DNA of 64,000 nucleotides, from positions 1 to 64,000 of the forward strand of contig NZ_MEEX01000026.1 of the NCBI RefSeq assembly GCF_001724605.1. The letters run 5' to 3'. The notes under the pieces are model-generated. The model ran no database searches. It saw only the letters and a program-made list of their open reading frames with translations, and had not been told where the DNA came from. Shown here piece after piece: positions 47,635 to 57,087 of the stretch. This DNA is from Phenylobacterium sp. SCN 70-31 (lineage in GTDB: Bacteria > Pseudomonadota > Alphaproteobacteria > Caulobacterales > Caulobacteraceae). The position numbers and the translations under genes are program-made. The first letter of the stretch is position 1; the number at the start of each line of letters is the position of its first letter.

Positions 47635-47880
47635 ATGCTGGACCGCTTCTACCTGCCGATCCTCGCACTTGCGGCCGCGGCCGCGATCGCGCTGGCGATG
47701 GTCTGGCCGCAGGGCCTGGGCGACCGCTCGCCTGCGCCGTTCGGGCGCGAGCCCGTGCAGCGCACCGCCGAAATGCAGGCGCAGATGCAGCGCCAGCACG
47801 AAGCCGCCCAGCGCCGCGCCGAACAGGCGCGCCAGGCGGTCCGCAACATCCAGAACCAGGCGATCGCGCCCTCTCAATGA
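47635..47880 (+). CDS. Small membrane-anchored coiled protein
   Basis: The 81-residue product has one N-terminal membrane helix ([20 protein letters not shown]) and a Gln/Ala/Arg-rich helical tail ([21 protein letters not shown]). No family was recognised. It ends 28 bases before kdsD and may be cotranscribed with it. Divergent from gpmA, across a 96-base gap. Confidence 0.6.
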   Translation: MLDRFYLPILALAAAAAIALAMVWPQGLGDRSPAPFGREPVQRTAEMQAQMQRQHEAAQRRAEQARQAVRNIQNQAIAPSQ

Positions 47881-47908
47881 CGCATCCGCCAAGGACGAAG
47901 CCGGCCCA

Positions 47909-48874
47909 ATGACCCGCCAGGACACCATCGCCGTCGGCCGCCGGGTGCTGGAGACGGAATCCGAGGCCCTCGGCCGGATGGCCGCCGGCCTGGGCGACTC
48001 CTTCGCCGAGGCGGTGGAGATGCTCTTCGAGGCACGCGGACGGATCGTCTGCACCGGCATCGGCAAGTCGGGCCATGTGGCGCGCAAGATCGCCGCCACC
48101 CTGGCCTCGACGGGCTCGGCGGCGATCTTCGTGCACGCCAGCGAGGCCAGCCACGGCGACCTGGGCATGATCGGGGCCGACGACGTGATCCTGGCGCTCA
48201 GCAAGACCGGCGAGACGCGCGAACTGGCCGACGTGATCGCCTACGCCGCCCGCTTCCACATCCCGCTGATCGGGATGACGGCCGCCCCGGACAGCGCCCT
48301 GGGCCTGGCCTCGGACATCCTGCTCCAGCTTCCCGACGCGCCCGAGGCCGCCGCCGCGGTGAACGCGCCCACCACCTCGACCACCCTGCAGATCGCCCTG
48401 GGCGACGCCCTGGCCGTGGCGCTGCTGGAGCGGCGCGGATTCCGGCCCGAGCAGTTCCGCGACTTCCACCCCGGCGGCAAGCTGGGCGCCATGCTGCGGA
48501 CCGCCGCCGATCTGATGCACGGCCGCGAGGAGTTGCCGCTGGTGGCGCCCGAGACGCCGATGCGCGACGCCCTGCTGGTGATGAGCGAGAAGCGCTGGGG
48601 CGTCGTGGGCGTCGTGGACCCGAAGGGCCGCCTGCTGGGCGCGATCACCGACGGCGACCTGCGCCGCCATATCGACGGTCTCCTGGATCACAACGCCGGC
48701 GACGTGATGACGCCCGGACCGCGGAAGACCGCTCCGCCGGGGATGCTGGCGGCCGAGGCCCTGGCGCTGATGAGCGACCCACCGCCCGCGGTGACGGTCC
48801 TGTTCGTGGTCGAAGACGGCAAGCCCCTGGGCATCCTCCACGTCCACGACCTGCTGCGCGCCGGCGTAATGTGA
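47909..48874 (+). CDS. kdsD: Arabinose-5-phosphate isomerase
   Basis: KdsD (KpsF/GutQ type) makes arabinose 5-phosphate for Kdo, the inner-core sugar of lipopolysaccharide. The 321-residue product has a SIS domain ([34 protein letters not shown]) and two CBS domains ([22 protein letters not shown]). All are in the family order and the length is normal. Confidence 0.92.
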   Translation: MTRQDTIAVGRRVLETESEALGRMAAGLGDSFAEAVEMLFEARGRIVCTGIGKSGHVARKIAATLASTGSAAIFVHASEASHGDLGMIGADDVILALSKTGETRELADVIAYAARFHIPLIGMTAAPDSALGLASDILLQLPDAPEAAAAVNAPTTSTTLQIALGDALAVALLERRGFRPEQFRDFHPGGKLGAMLRTAADLMHGREELPLVAPETPMRDALLVMSEKRWGVVGVVDPKGRLLGAITDGDLRRHIDGLLDHNAGDVMTPGPRKTAPPGMLAAEALALMSDPPPAVTVLFVVEDGKPLGILHVHDLLRAGVM

Positions 48875-48877
48875 TCG

Positions 48878-49046
48878 CTCCTCCCCTGTCGCGAAGACGA
48901 CGGGGGAGGTGGCTCGGCGCGGAACGCGACGAGACGGAGGGGGCGCAAGCTGGAGGTCGGCGCGCGCCGCTTCGCGCCCCCTCCGACGCCCCGGATCGAA
49001 TCCGGGGCGCCACCTCCCCCGAAGTGTTCCCTTCAGGGGGAGGAAC
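48878..49046. repeat. Composite intergenic palindrome
   Basis: Several nested complementary arms: CTCCTCCCC...GGGGGAGGTGGC at the left and GCCACCTCCCCC...GGGGGAGGAAC at the right; GACGGAGGGGGCG (48933-48945) pairs with CGCCCCCTCCGAC (48975-48987); and an inner perfect 10-bp hairpin around CGCCCCGGAT-CGA-ATCCGGGGCG. A GAATC site lies at the tip. This is a Caulobacterales-type dispersed intergenic element. It fills most of the gap between kdsD and the mutase gene. Confidence 0.75.
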
Positions 49047-49129
49047 GTCTTCCCGTTAAGGCTTCCTCAGTGGCCTCGCCCCTATCGGCGGGCTAGACAC
49101 GGCCCCCTAGCTGACCGCCTGGAGTCCCC

Positions 49130-50632
49130 ATGCTGACCGCCCCCCGCGCCGACCTGAAGCCCAACACCTTCGAGTACGAGAACGCGCCGCTGGTGAAGGC
49201 GACGGGGTTCCGGGAGTACGACGCGCGCTGGCTGTTCGGGCCCGAGATCAACCTGCTGGGCGTGCAGGCCCTGGGCCTGGGCCTGGGAACCCTGATCCAG
49301 GAGATGGGCCAGACGCGGATCGTCGTGGGCCACGACTTCCGCAGCTATTCGCTCTCGATCAAGCAGGCGCTGACCATCGGCCTGGTGGCGGCCGGCTGCG
49401 AGGTGCTGGACATCGGCCTCAGCGTCTCGCCGATGGCCTACTTCGCCCAGTTCGACCTGGACGCTCCTTGCGTGGCCATGGTGACGGCCAGCCACAACGA
49501 GAACGGCTGGACCGGCGTGAAGATGGGGGCCCAGCGGCCGCTCACCTTCGGTCCCGACGAGATGGGCCGGCTGAAGGAGATCGTCCTCGCCGCCAAGTGG
49601 GCCCAGCGGCCGGGCGGCTCGCTCGCCCACATCGCCGGGGTGGCCGAGCGCTACATCGCGGACGCCGCCGGGAGGGTCAGCCTCACGCGGCCGCTGACCG
49701 TGATCGCCGCCTGCGGCAACGGCACCGCAGGCGCCTTCGCGCCCCAGGCGCTGCGGAAGATGGGCGTCGCCAACCTGATCGAGATGGACTGCGACCTCGA
49801 CTGGACCTTCCCGAAATACAATCCGAACCCCGAGGACAGCGTGATGCTGCACGCCATGGCGGCGGCCGTGAAGGAGCACGGCGCGGACATGGCCCTGGGC
49901 TTCGACGGCGACGGCGACCGCTGCGGCGTGGTGGATGACGAAGGCGAGGAGATCTTCGCCGACAAGATCGGCCTGATGCTGGCCCGCGACCTCTCGATCC
50001 TGCACAAGGACGCCACCTTCGTCGTGGACGTGAAGTCCACGGGCCTGTTCGCCACCGACGAGGTGCTGAAGGCCAACGGCGCCAAGACCGTCTACTGGAA
50101 GACCGGTCACAGCTACATCAAGCGCAAGACCGCCGAACTGGGCGCGCTGGCCGGCTTCGAGAAGAGCGGCCACTTCTTCATGAACCCGCCGATCGGGCGC
50201 GGCTACGACGACGGGCTGGTGGCGGCCGCGGCGATCCTGGCCATGCTGGAGCGCAATCCGGGCCAGAAGCTCTCCGACCTCAAGAAGGCCCTGCCGGTGG
50301 CGTGGACCTCACTGACCATGAGCCCGCACTGCGCCGACGAGGAGAAGTACGGCGTCGTCGACGACGTGGTGGCCGAATACACCGCCCTGCGCGACGCGGG
50401 CGGAACCATCCTGGGCCGGAGGATCGTGGACCTGGTGACGGTGAACGGCGTGCGCGCGGCGCTGGAGGACGGCTCGTGGGTGCTGGTGCGCGCCTCGTCC
50501 AACAAGCCCGAGATCGTGGTGGTGGTGGAGAGCACGCAGTCCGAGGACGACATGCGCGCCCTGTTCCGCGACGAGGTGAAGCCGCGGCTGGCCAAGCGTC
50601 CACAGGTAGGCAGGTACAACCAGGAGATCTGA
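49130..50632 (+). CDS. Phosphomannomutase/phosphoglucomutase
   Basis: The enzyme interconverts hexose-1- and 6-phosphates (mannose or glucose) for surface polymers. The 500-residue product has the phosphoserine loop VTASHNENGWTGVKMG, the metal site LGFDGDGDRCGVVD, the sugar-binding GFEKSGHFFM loop and the phosphate loop RASSNKPEIVVVVE. Close to AlgC/ManB/PgmG; exact substrate preference cannot be told. It lies amid kdsD, ugd, glmM and galU. Confidence 0.92.
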   Translation: MLTAPRADLKPNTFEYENAPLVKATGFREYDARWLFGPEINLLGVQALGLGLGTLIQEMGQTRIVVGHDFRSYSLSIKQALTIGLVAAGCEVLDIGLSVSPMAYFAQFDLDAPCVAMVTASHNENGWTGVKMGAQRPLTFGPDEMGRLKEIVLAAKWAQRPGGSLAHIAGVAERYIADAAGRVSLTRPLTVIAACGNGTAGAFAPQALRKMGVANLIEMDCDLDWTFPKYNPNPEDSVMLHAMAAAVKEHGADMALGFDGDGDRCGVVDDEGEEIFADKIGLMLARDLSILHKDATFVVDVKSTGLFATDEVLKANGAKTVYWKTGHSYIKRKTAELGALAGFEKSGHFFMNPPIGRGYDDGLVAAAAILAMLERNPGQKLSDLKKALPVAWTSLTMSPHCADEEKYGVVDDVVAEYTALRDAGGTILGRRIVDLVTVNGVRAALEDGSWVLVRASSNKPEIVVVVESTQSEDDMRALFRDEVKPRLAKRPQVGRYNQEI

Positions 50633-50753
50633 GCGGTTGCTGGCGCGGCAGACCTCAGGCTGTCGAGGCTCGCGCACGTCTCGTTGGAGGCGCTCCGCCA
50701 ACGCCTACAGTCGACCCGTTGCGGACATTGTATTCCGCCTCCAAGCTTGGTCG

Positions 50754-51083
50754 ATGAACTCGGAGATGCCGCCGGAAATGGATTTGCCGCCAGCCTTTTC
50801 TCAGAAGTTCTCGGGACCAGTGAACGACTACGAGCTTCACTATGATCCAACAGTTGCCGACAGAGGCGGCATATCCGTGAGTGGCCTGGGGGAGACTGCC
50901 GACGGCGAGTGGGCCGTTTATGTCTGTGAGCGAAACGCCCATGGCTGGGAGCTGTGCGGCATCACCCAGGGCACACAACATGTCTGGGGCGACACGTACT
51001 GGTTCGAGTTGCGCCTGGGTCCCGCAGTGCGGCTAAACTTCTGGGGAAACCAAGTCCTGATCCGCTCCGATAAGCCCTGCTGA
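50754..51083 (+). CDS. Hypothetical protein
   Basis: The 109-residue product starts MNSEMPPEMDLPPAFSQKFS and has beta-rich middle and end segments (GEWAVYVCERNAHGWELCG, YWFELRLGPAVRLNFWGNQ). Codon use is less GC-biased than the flanking genes. No family was recognised. A longer reading from 50637 is arginine-rich and unlikely. With the VapBC pair it forms a small accessory patch between the mutase and ugd. Confidence 0.5.
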   Translation: MNSEMPPEMDLPPAFSQKFSGPVNDYELHYDPTVADRGGISVSGLGETADGEWAVYVCERNAHGWELCGITQGTQHVWGDTYWFELRLGPAVRLNFWGNQVLIRSDKPC

Positions 51084-51147
51084 TCATCCGACCAGAGTCT
51101 GTAGTCCACCCTTCGCCGAACCTTGTCAGTCGTGGCCACGGACCCTC

Positions 51148-51534
51148 TCAGACCGCGGGCTTCACGTCCGTCTTCGGGAAGTCGTCGCCCTTGAACAGCA
51201 GGCCGTCGCCCTCGACCTGCGCCAACGCATAGGCGAAGCAGTCGCCGAGGTTCAGCGGGCCGCCGGCGCCCTTGCCGAAGCGGCGAAAGGCCTCGAAGGC
51301 CAGATCGCCCGCCGCGGCCGGCATGTCCGCCCCATCGACCTGAAGCGCCTCCATCAAGGCGCGGGCGTCGGCGACGCCAGGATCGCCCCCCTCACGATAT
51401 GCGGCGACAAGGACTTCCCACCGATTGACCGGCGAAATGACCCCGCCGCGGGCGATCAGAATGTCCGAGTAGGTTCCGGCGTCCGGCTCGTCGAACAGAA
51501 TGGCGAGCACGGCCGACGCATCGACCGCGATCAC
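51148..51534 (-). CDS. vapC: VapC-type PIN-domain toxin
   Basis: The 128-residue product is a PIN ribonuclease: the four acidic residues are seen in MIAVDASAVLAILFDE (D5), NRWEVLVA (E), NLGDCFAYALA (D) and LLFKGDDFPKTDV (D). VapC enzymes cut tRNA or rRNA and are held by VapB. The gene overlaps vapB by 4 bases (ATGA). Confidence 0.9.
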   Translation of the reverse strand: MIAVDASAVLAILFDEPDAGTYSDILIARGGVISPVNRWEVLVAAYREGGDPGVADARALMEALQVDGADMPAAAGDLAFEAFRRFGKGAGGPLNLGDCFAYALAQVEGDGLLFKGDDFPKTDVKPAV

Positions 51535-51788
51535 TTCGGCAGGCCGTAGTCGTCGTAGAGGTCGTCGTCGGTCAGCCTATGCCCGGTCTTGGGAAGCGCC
51601 GCGAACGAGGCCACAAGCTCGCGCACACGCCTGCGCCTGTCGGCCAGTCCGCGATCCGACTCGATCCGGTCCAGCTTCTCGCGGACCGCTTCGGCGACGG
51701 CGTCCGTGATGGACTCACCCGTAAGGGTAGCCAACCTGCGGATATCGCTGGCGACGTCTTCCTTCCTGATCTGGATCGGCTTTGTCAT
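51531..51788 (-). CDS. vapB: VapB-type antitoxin
   Basis: The 85-residue product has an N-terminal strand-helix-helix DNA-binding half (MTKPIQIRKEDVASDIRRLA, LTGESITDAVAEAVREKL) and a C-terminal acidic tail (TDDDLYDDYGLPK) that would cover the VapC active site, as in PSK/Rv0623-type antitoxins. It is upstream of vapC with a 4-base overlap, so the pair autoregulates as one transcript. Confidence 0.88.
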   Translation of the reverse strand: MTKPIQIRKEDVASDIRRLATLTGESITDAVAEAVREKLDRIESDRGLADRRRRVRELVASFAALPKTGHRLTDDDLYDDYGLPK

Positions 51789-51921
51789 GACGGCGAAAAA
51801 TGTATCATGATCGCGATCTGCACGCCACCCGGCCCACAAATTGCTGCACCGCGATAGAGGTGTGCCGTTGCGACCGATTGCGGCGCATGGTGAAAGGCGC
51901 TGCCTTCCAGGGAGTTCTTGA

Positions 51922-53223
51922 ATGCGCGTGGCGATGATCGGGACGGGCTATGTGGGCCTCGTCAGCGGGGCCTGTTTCGCCGACTTCGGCCATACCGTGA
52001 CCTGCATCGACAAGGACGCGTCCAAGATCGAGCAGCTCAAGGCGGGCGGCATCCCGATCTACGAACCGGGGCTGGACCAGCTCGTCGCCAGCAACGTCAA
52101 GGCCGGGCGCCTGTTCTTCGACACCGACGCCACCCAGGCGATCCGGGAGGCGGACGCGGTGTTCATCGGCGTAGGCACCCCGTCGCGTCGCGGCGACGGC
52201 TACGCCGACCTGTCGTACGTCTATGCGGCGGCCGAGGAGATCGCCGGCCTGGTCCAGGGCTTCACCGTGGTGGTCACCAAGTCGACCGTCCCGGTCGGCA
52301 CCGGCGACGAGATCGAGGCGATCTTCAAGCGCGTGGCGCCGGACGCCGACGTGGCGGTGGTGTCGAACCCGGAGTTCCTGCGCGAGGGCGCGGCCATCGA
52401 GGACTTCAAGCGGCCCGACCGCGTGGTGGTGGGCACGACGGACGAGCGCGCCCAGGCGGTGATGCGCGAACTGTACCGCCCGCTCTACCTGAACGAGACC
52501 CCGATCCTGTTCACCAGCCGCCGCACCAGCGAGCTGATCAAGTACGCCGCCAACGCCTTCCTGGCGCTGAAGATCACCTACATCAACGAGATGGCCGACC
52601 TCTGCGAGGCGGTGGGCGCCGACGTGCAGCAGGTGGCCAAGGGCATCGGCCTGGACGGCCGGATCGGCGGCAAGTTCCTGAACGCCGGCCCGGGCTATGG
52701 CGGCTCGTGCTTCCCCAAGGACACCATCGCCTTGGTGCGCACCGCCCGCGACGCCGGGTCTCCGGTCGAGCTGGTGGAGACCACCATCAAGGTCAACGAC
52801 GAGCGCAAGCGCGCCATGGCCCGCAAGGTGGTCAAGGCGCTCGACGGCGACCTGAAGGGCAAGACCGTCGGCGTCCTGGGTCTGACCTTCAAGCCCAACA
52901 CCGACGACATGCGCGACGCCCCGTCGCTGGCCATCGTGCCGTCGCTTCAGGACAAGGGCGCCCGGGTCCAGGCCTACGACCCCGAGGGCCATGAAGCCCG
53001 CGGCCTGCTGTCGGGCGTCGACTTCAAGGACGATCCCTATGCGGTCGCCGAGGGCGCCGACGCCCTGGTGATCATCACGGAATGGGACCAGTTCCGCGCC
53101 CTGGATCTCGACCGCATCAAGCTCCTGATGAAGAAGCCGGTGCTCGTCGACCTGCGCAACATCTACAAGCCCGCGGACATGCGCGCCCGCGGCTTCCAGT
53201 ACCTCAGCGTCGGACGAACCTGA
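51922..53223 (+). CDS. ugd: UDP-glucose 6-dehydrogenase
   Basis: Oxidises UDP-glucose to UDP-glucuronate for exopolysaccharide and lipid A decoration. The 433-residue product opens MRVAMIGTGYVGLVSGACFAD (NAD fold) and has the catalytic Cys in GPGYGGSCFPKD near residue 260, ANAFLALKITYINE and the C-terminal lobe GLTFKPNTDDMRDAPS. Complete. Ends within a 12-base tandem repeat. Confidence 0.96.
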   Translation: MRVAMIGTGYVGLVSGACFADFGHTVTCIDKDASKIEQLKAGGIPIYEPGLDQLVASNVKAGRLFFDTDATQAIREADAVFIGVGTPSRRGDGYADLSYVYAAAEEIAGLVQGFTVVVTKSTVPVGTGDEIEAIFKRVAPDADVAVVSNPEFLREGAAIEDFKRPDRVVVGTTDERAQAVMRELYRPLYLNETPILFTSRRTSELIKYAANAFLALKITYINEMADLCEAVGADVQQVAKGIGLDGRIGGKFLNAGPGYGGSCFPKDTIALVRTARDAGSPVELVETTIKVNDERKRAMARKVVKALDGDLKGKTVGVLGLTFKPNTDDMRDAPSLAIVPSLQDKGARVQAYDPEGHEARGLLSGVDFKDDPYAVAEGADALVIITEWDQFRALDLDRIKLLMKKPVLVDLRNIYKPADMRARGFQYLSVGRT

Positions 53224-53280
53224 GTCGGGCCTGAGTTCGGGCCTGAGTTCGGGCCTGAGTTCGAACCTGAGCCCGCGCCC
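53221..53280. repeat. 12-base tandem repeat after ugd
   Basis: Five units of about 12 bases, TGAGTTCGGGCC and variants, in tandem from the ugd stop codon onward; the first unit holds the TGA itself and is one base short. Each unit contains TGA, so the stop is repeated. Unit-number changes would leave the protein end unchanged. Possibly a slipped-strand array. Confidence 0.75.
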
Positions 53281-53302
53281 CGGGCGCGGGCGGAGCCGCT
53301 CG

Positions 53303-53497
53303 TCAGAAGCCCAGGCCGGGCGTCTGGAGAACGCGCTCCACGATGAACGCCGCGCCGGCCCAGAAGGCCGCGCCGAGAAGTCCTACGAAAGCCAGACACG
53401 CGATCGAGCGGGCCGGCCGCTCGATCTGCCGCGCAGCGCCGCCAAGGGCGAGATCACGCCGCATGAAATCCTCCCAAGTTCCGTCGTGCTCGCCCAT
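53303..53497 (-). CDS. Possible small membrane protein
   Basis: From ATG 53497 a 64-residue product reads MGEHDGTWEDFMRRDLALGG followed by one membrane helix (IACLAFVGLLGAAFWAGAAFIVE). A GTG at 53521 would add 8 residues. There is no strong ribosome-binding site. Upstream TGTGTC-ATCGTG-GACACA (53514-53531) is a short palindrome. Plausible but not certain. Confidence 0.4.
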   Translation of the reverse strand: MGEHDGTWEDFMRRDLALGGAARQIERPARSIACLAFVGLLGAAFWAGAAFIVERVLQTPGLGF

Positions 53498-53706
53498 GTC
53501 GAGCCGGGCGATTGTGTCCACGATGACACAAGGATTCAGGAATGGCTAGGGTTACGCTCGCCGACCGGCGGGCGGACGCGCGCTTCGGCGCCGCGGCGTG
53601 ACGGGCCGTCGACGACAGGTTCGCAGGACGGCTATGCGCCTTTGCAGCACCTCGGGGGTCAAATCGGGAACGCCGCCAGGGCCGCCCTCGGACCGACGTC
53701 AGGGTC

Positions 53707-55059
53707 TCAGGCGGCGGCCTTCTTCACGGCGCCGGCGATGTCCTTGACCACCTGGTTCACCAGCGTCTCGTCGTCGCCCTCGGCCATGATGCGGATCAGG
53801 GGTTCGGTGCCCGAGGCCCGCACCACGAGGCGGCCCGAACCGTTCAGCCGCTGCTCGGCGGCGGCGAGAACGGCCTTCACCTGATCGCTCTCCAGGGGCT
53901 TGCCGCCCGAGAAGCGGACGTTCTCGAGGAGCTGGGGCACCGGTTCGAACTGTCGGGCCAGCGCGCTCATCGGCTTCCCGCCCTCCTTGAGCACCGCCAG
54001 CACCTGCAGCGCGCAGAGCAGGCCGTCGCCGGTGGTGGAGAAGTCGGACAGGATGATGTGGCCCGACTGTTCGCCGCCCACGTTGTAGCCCGCCTCGCGC
54101 ATCCGCATCATGACCGCCCGGTCGCCGACGGCCGTACGTTCGAGCTTGAGCTGGCGGTCGGCCAGGAAGCGCTCGAGGCCGAGGTTGGAATAGATGGTGG
54201 CGACGAGCCCGCCGCCCCGCAGCCGCTGGCGCCGGGCCCACTCTCCGGCGATGAGCGCCATGATCTGGTCGCCGTCGACGACCTGACCCTTCTCGTCGCA
54301 GATCACCAGCCGGTCGGCGTCGCCGTCCAGGGCGATGCCGATGTCGGCGCGATAGTCCTTGACCGCCTTCTGCATGGCGGCGGGGTGCGTCGAGCCGCAC
54401 TCCTCGTTGATGTTGGTCCCGTTGGGCGCGACGCCGATGGGAATGACCTCGGCGCCCAGCTCGTACAGAGCGGCCGGCGCCACCTTGTAGGCGGCGCCGT
54501 TGGCGCAATCGATCACGATCCGCATCCCCGACAGGTTCAGGCGGCGCGGGAACGTGGCCTTGGCGATCTCGATATAGCGCGCCTGGCTGTCGTCGATCCG
54601 CTGCACGCGGCCCAGGCCCTCGGGGCCGGACAGGTTCTGCTCCAGCCCCTCGTCCATGCGGGCCTCGATGGCCAGTTCCTGCTCGTCCGAGAGCTTGTAG
54701 CCGTCCGGCCCGAACAGCTTGATGCCGTTGTCGGTATAGGCGTTGTGCGAGGCCGAGATCATGACGCCCAGGTCCGCGCGGAGGCTGCGGGTCATCATCG
54801 CCACGCCGGGCGTCGGCAGGGGGCCGAACAGCCGCACGTCCATGCCGACGCTGGTGAAGCCGGCCACGAGGGCGGGCTCGATCATGTAGCCGGAAAGCCG
54901 GGTGTCCTTGCCGATCACGACGAGGTGACGACGGTCGTCCTTCGACATGAAGAGCTTGCCGGCGGCCATGCCGACCCTCAGGGCCACCTCGGCCGTCATG
55001 GGATGGCGGTTGGCTTCGCCGCGAATGCCGTCAGTGCCGAAGTAGGCGCGCTTGCTCAT
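53707..55059 (-). CDS. glmM: Phosphoglucosamine mutase
   Basis: Converts glucosamine-6-phosphate to glucosamine-1-phosphate on the route to UDP-N-acetylglucosamine. The 450-residue product opens [20 protein letters not shown], has the phosphoserine [17 protein letters not shown] (Ser about 101), metal loop [14 protein letters not shown] and the C-terminal [15 protein letters not shown]. Divergent from glmS, so both enzymes of this route start from one 138-base region. Confidence 0.96.
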   Translation of the reverse strand: MSKRAYFGTDGIRGEANRHPMTAEVALRVGMAAGKLFMSKDDRRHLVVIGKDTRLSGYMIEPALVAGFTSVGMDVRLFGPLPTPGVAMMTRSLRADLGVMISASHNAYTDNGIKLFGPDGYKLSDEQELAIEARMDEGLEQNLSGPEGLGRVQRIDDSQARYIEIAKATFPRRLNLSGMRIVIDCANGAAYKVAPAALYELGAEVIPIGVAPNGTNINEECGSTHPAAMQKAVKDYRADIGIALDGDADRLVICDEKGQVVDGDQIMALIAGEWARRQRLRGGGLVATIYSNLGLERFLADRQLKLERTAVGDRAVMMRMREAGYNVGGEQSGHIILSDFSTTGDGLLCALQVLAVLKEGGKPMSALARQFEPVPQLLENVRFSGGKPLESDQVKAVLAAAEQRLNGSGRLVVRASGTEPLIRIMAEGDDETLVNQVVKDIAGAVKKAAA

Positions 55060-55140
55060 GGGATAATCTGCCGGAAATGCTCTGGAAACGAACCGAAACC
55101 CAGATTTAGTCCATGGGGCCTTTGCTAATGCTAAAGGCGC

Positions 55141-55167
55141 CGGTCACGGGGTGACCGCACCGGATTC
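55141..55167 (+). promoter_or_regulatory. Hairpin and GANTC site in the glmM-glmS gap
   Basis: CGGTCAC-GGG-GTGACCG (55141-55157) is a perfect 7-bp stem, followed by GATTC (55163-55167) and, nearer to the glmS ATG, CCATATAAGGAAG. The 138-base gap 55060-55197 must carry both divergent promoters. No glmS ribozyme core was recognised. Confidence 0.4.
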
Positions 55168-55197
55168 GCCCTTACCATATAAGGAAGCCCAGGCCAC

Positions 55198-57018
55198 ATG
55201 TGCGGTATCATCGGCATCGTCGGCACGCATTCGGTGCAGGAACGGCTCATCGAGAGCCTCAAGCGGCTCGAGTACCGCGGCTACGATTCGGCGGGCGTCG
55301 CCGGAATCGTGGGCGGTGAGGTCGTCCGCCGGCGCGCCGCGGGCAAGATCAAGGCGCTGGAAGAGGTGCTCGCCGCCGATCCCCTGTCCGCCACGGTGGG
55401 CATCGGGCACACCCGCTGGGCCACCCACGGCGCCCCCACCGAACGCAACGCCCATCCTCACAGGGCCGGCCGTGTGACCCTGGTCCACAACGGCATCATC
55501 GAGAACTACGCCGAGATCCGCGAGCGCCTGGCGGCCACCGGGCGGACGTTCGAGAGCGACACCGACACCGAGGTGATCGCCGCCCTGCTGGACCACGAAC
55601 TGTCCACGGGCAAGGCGCCGCTGGAGGCGTTCAAGGCCGCGCTGGACCAGCTCGTCGGCGCCTATGCCCTGGGCGTGCTGATCGCCGGAGAGGACGGCCT
55701 CATCCTGGGGGCGCGGCGCGGCAGCCCGCTGGTGGTGGGATACGGCGACGGCGAGATGTTCATCGGCTCGGACGCCCTGGCCGTGGGGCCCTTCACGAAC
55801 CGGGTGTCGTATCTGGACGAAGGCGACTACGTGGCCATCCGCCACGGCGAGGCCCGCATCTTCGACCAGTCCGGCGCGCCTGCGGCGCGGGCCGTCCGCG
55901 TCGTGCCCGCCTCGGCCGCCCTGGTCGAAAAGGGCAACTACCGGCACTTCATGGAGAAGGAGATCCACGACCAGCCCGAGGGGTGCCAGCGCACCGTGGC
56001 CGCCTATGTGGACGCCACCACGGGCCGCACCGCCGTGCCGGGCGGGATCGACTTCGCCAGGCTGGAGCGCATCCAGATCGTGGCCTGCGGCACGGCCTTC
56101 ATCGCCGGCCTGCTGGGCAAGTACCTGATCGAGCAACTCGCCGACCTGCCCGTGGACGTCGAGATCGCCTCCGAGTTCCGCTACCGGCAGCCGGCCCTGC
56201 GCCCGGACTCGCTCGTGATCGCCGTGTCGCAGTCCGGCGAGACGGCCGACACCCTGGCGGCCCTGCGCTACTGCCAGGACAAGGGCATGAAGAGCGCCGC
56301 CGTCGTGAACGCCCAGGAATCCACCATGGCCCGCGAGGCCGACGTGGTCTGGCCCATCCACTGCGGCCCCGAGATCGGGGTGGCCTCGACCAAGGCCTTC
56401 ACCGCCCAGGTCAGCGTGCTGACCGCGCTCGCGGTCGCCGCGGCCCGCGCCCGCGGACGGATCGACGACGCCGAGGAGCAGCGGATGGTCCGCCTGCTGC
56501 TGGAGGCCCCTCGCCTGATCGCCGAGTCGATCGAGCTGGAGGATGCGGTCCGCGCCGTGGCGCAGGAGGTCGCGAAGGCGCGCGACGTGCTCTACCTGGG
56601 CCGCGGGCCCATGTACGCGCTGGCGCTCGAGGGCGCGCTGAAGCTGAAGGAGCTGAGCTACATCCACGCCGAAGGCTATGCCGCAGGCGAGCTCAAGCAC
56701 GGCCCCATCGCCCTCGTCGACGAACAGACGCCCATCGTGATCCTCGCGCCGTTCGACAGCTATTTCGAGAAGTCGGCGTCCAACATGAACGAGGTGATGT
56801 CCCGGGGCGGCCAAGTGGTCTTCATCACGGATTCGGAAGGCGAACGGCATGCGCCGAAAGGGGCGCGGGTGGTGGTGACGGCGCCGCGCTGCGATCCGCT
56901 GATCGCGCCGCTGGTGTATTCGCCGCCGATCCAGCTCCTCGCCTATCACGTGGCCGTACAGAAGGGCGCCGACGTGGACCAGCCGCGGAATCTGGCCAAG
57001 TCGGTCACCGTCGAATAG
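55198..57018 (+). CDS. glmS: Glutamine:fructose-6-phosphate aminotransferase
   Basis: Makes glucosamine-6-phosphate, the first step to UDP-GlcNAc. The 606-residue product begins MCGIIGIVGT with Cys2 as the glutamine-cleaving nucleophile, then has THGAPTERNAHPH and VTLVHNGIIENY of the glutaminase domain. Two SIS domains follow (CGTAFIAGLLGKYLIEQLAD, VSQSGETADTLAAL). The end DVDQPRNLAKSVTVE is the family C-terminus. Complete. Confidence 0.97.
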   Translation: MCGIIGIVGTHSVQERLIESLKRLEYRGYDSAGVAGIVGGEVVRRRAAGKIKALEEVLAADPLSATVGIGHTRWATHGAPTERNAHPHRAGRVTLVHNGIIENYAEIRERLAATGRTFESDTDTEVIAALLDHELSTGKAPLEAFKAALDQLVGAYALGVLIAGEDGLILGARRGSPLVVGYGDGEMFIGSDALAVGPFTNRVSYLDEGDYVAIRHGEARIFDQSGAPAARAVRVVPASAALVEKGNYRHFMEKEIHDQPEGCQRTVAAYVDATTGRTAVPGGIDFARLERIQIVACGTAFIAGLLGKYLIEQLADLPVDVEIASEFRYRQPALRPDSLVIAVSQSGETADTLAALRYCQDKGMKSAAVVNAQESTMAREADVVWPIHCGPEIGVASTKAFTAQVSVLTALAVAAARARGRIDDAEEQRMVRLLLEAPRLIAESIELEDAVRAVAQEVAKARDVLYLGRGPMYALALEGALKLKELSYIHAEGYAAGELKHGPIALVDEQTPIVILAPFDSYFEKSASNMNEVMSRGGQVVFITDSEGERHAPKGARVVVTAPRCDPLIAPLVYSPPIQLLAYHVAVQKGADVDQPRNLAKSVTVE

Positions 57019-57028
57019 CGCAAAGGAA

Positions 57029-57081
57029 AACGGCCGCCCCGGGCGGGACGGCCGTTCCGGAACTTCGATCCGTTCGGATCG
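57029..57081. terminator. Two hairpins between convergent glmS and lipoprotein gene
   Basis: AACGGCCG (57029-57036) pairs perfectly with CGGCCGTT (57049-57056), and CGATCCG (57066-57072) with CGGATCG (57075-57081). The first is preceded by AAAGGAAAA on the glmS side and is a good intrinsic-type terminator in the minus direction. They lie between two convergent stops, so serve both. Confidence 0.7.
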
Positions 57082-57087
57082 TCCGGC

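Noticed and set aside
53221..53280. CRISPR array
   Set aside because: Units of 12 bases with no spacers and no cas genes nearby.
55060..55197. glmS ribozyme or metabolite switch in the glmS leader
   Set aside because: Only a short hairpin is seen; no conserved ribozyme core, and this element is mostly found in Firmicutes.
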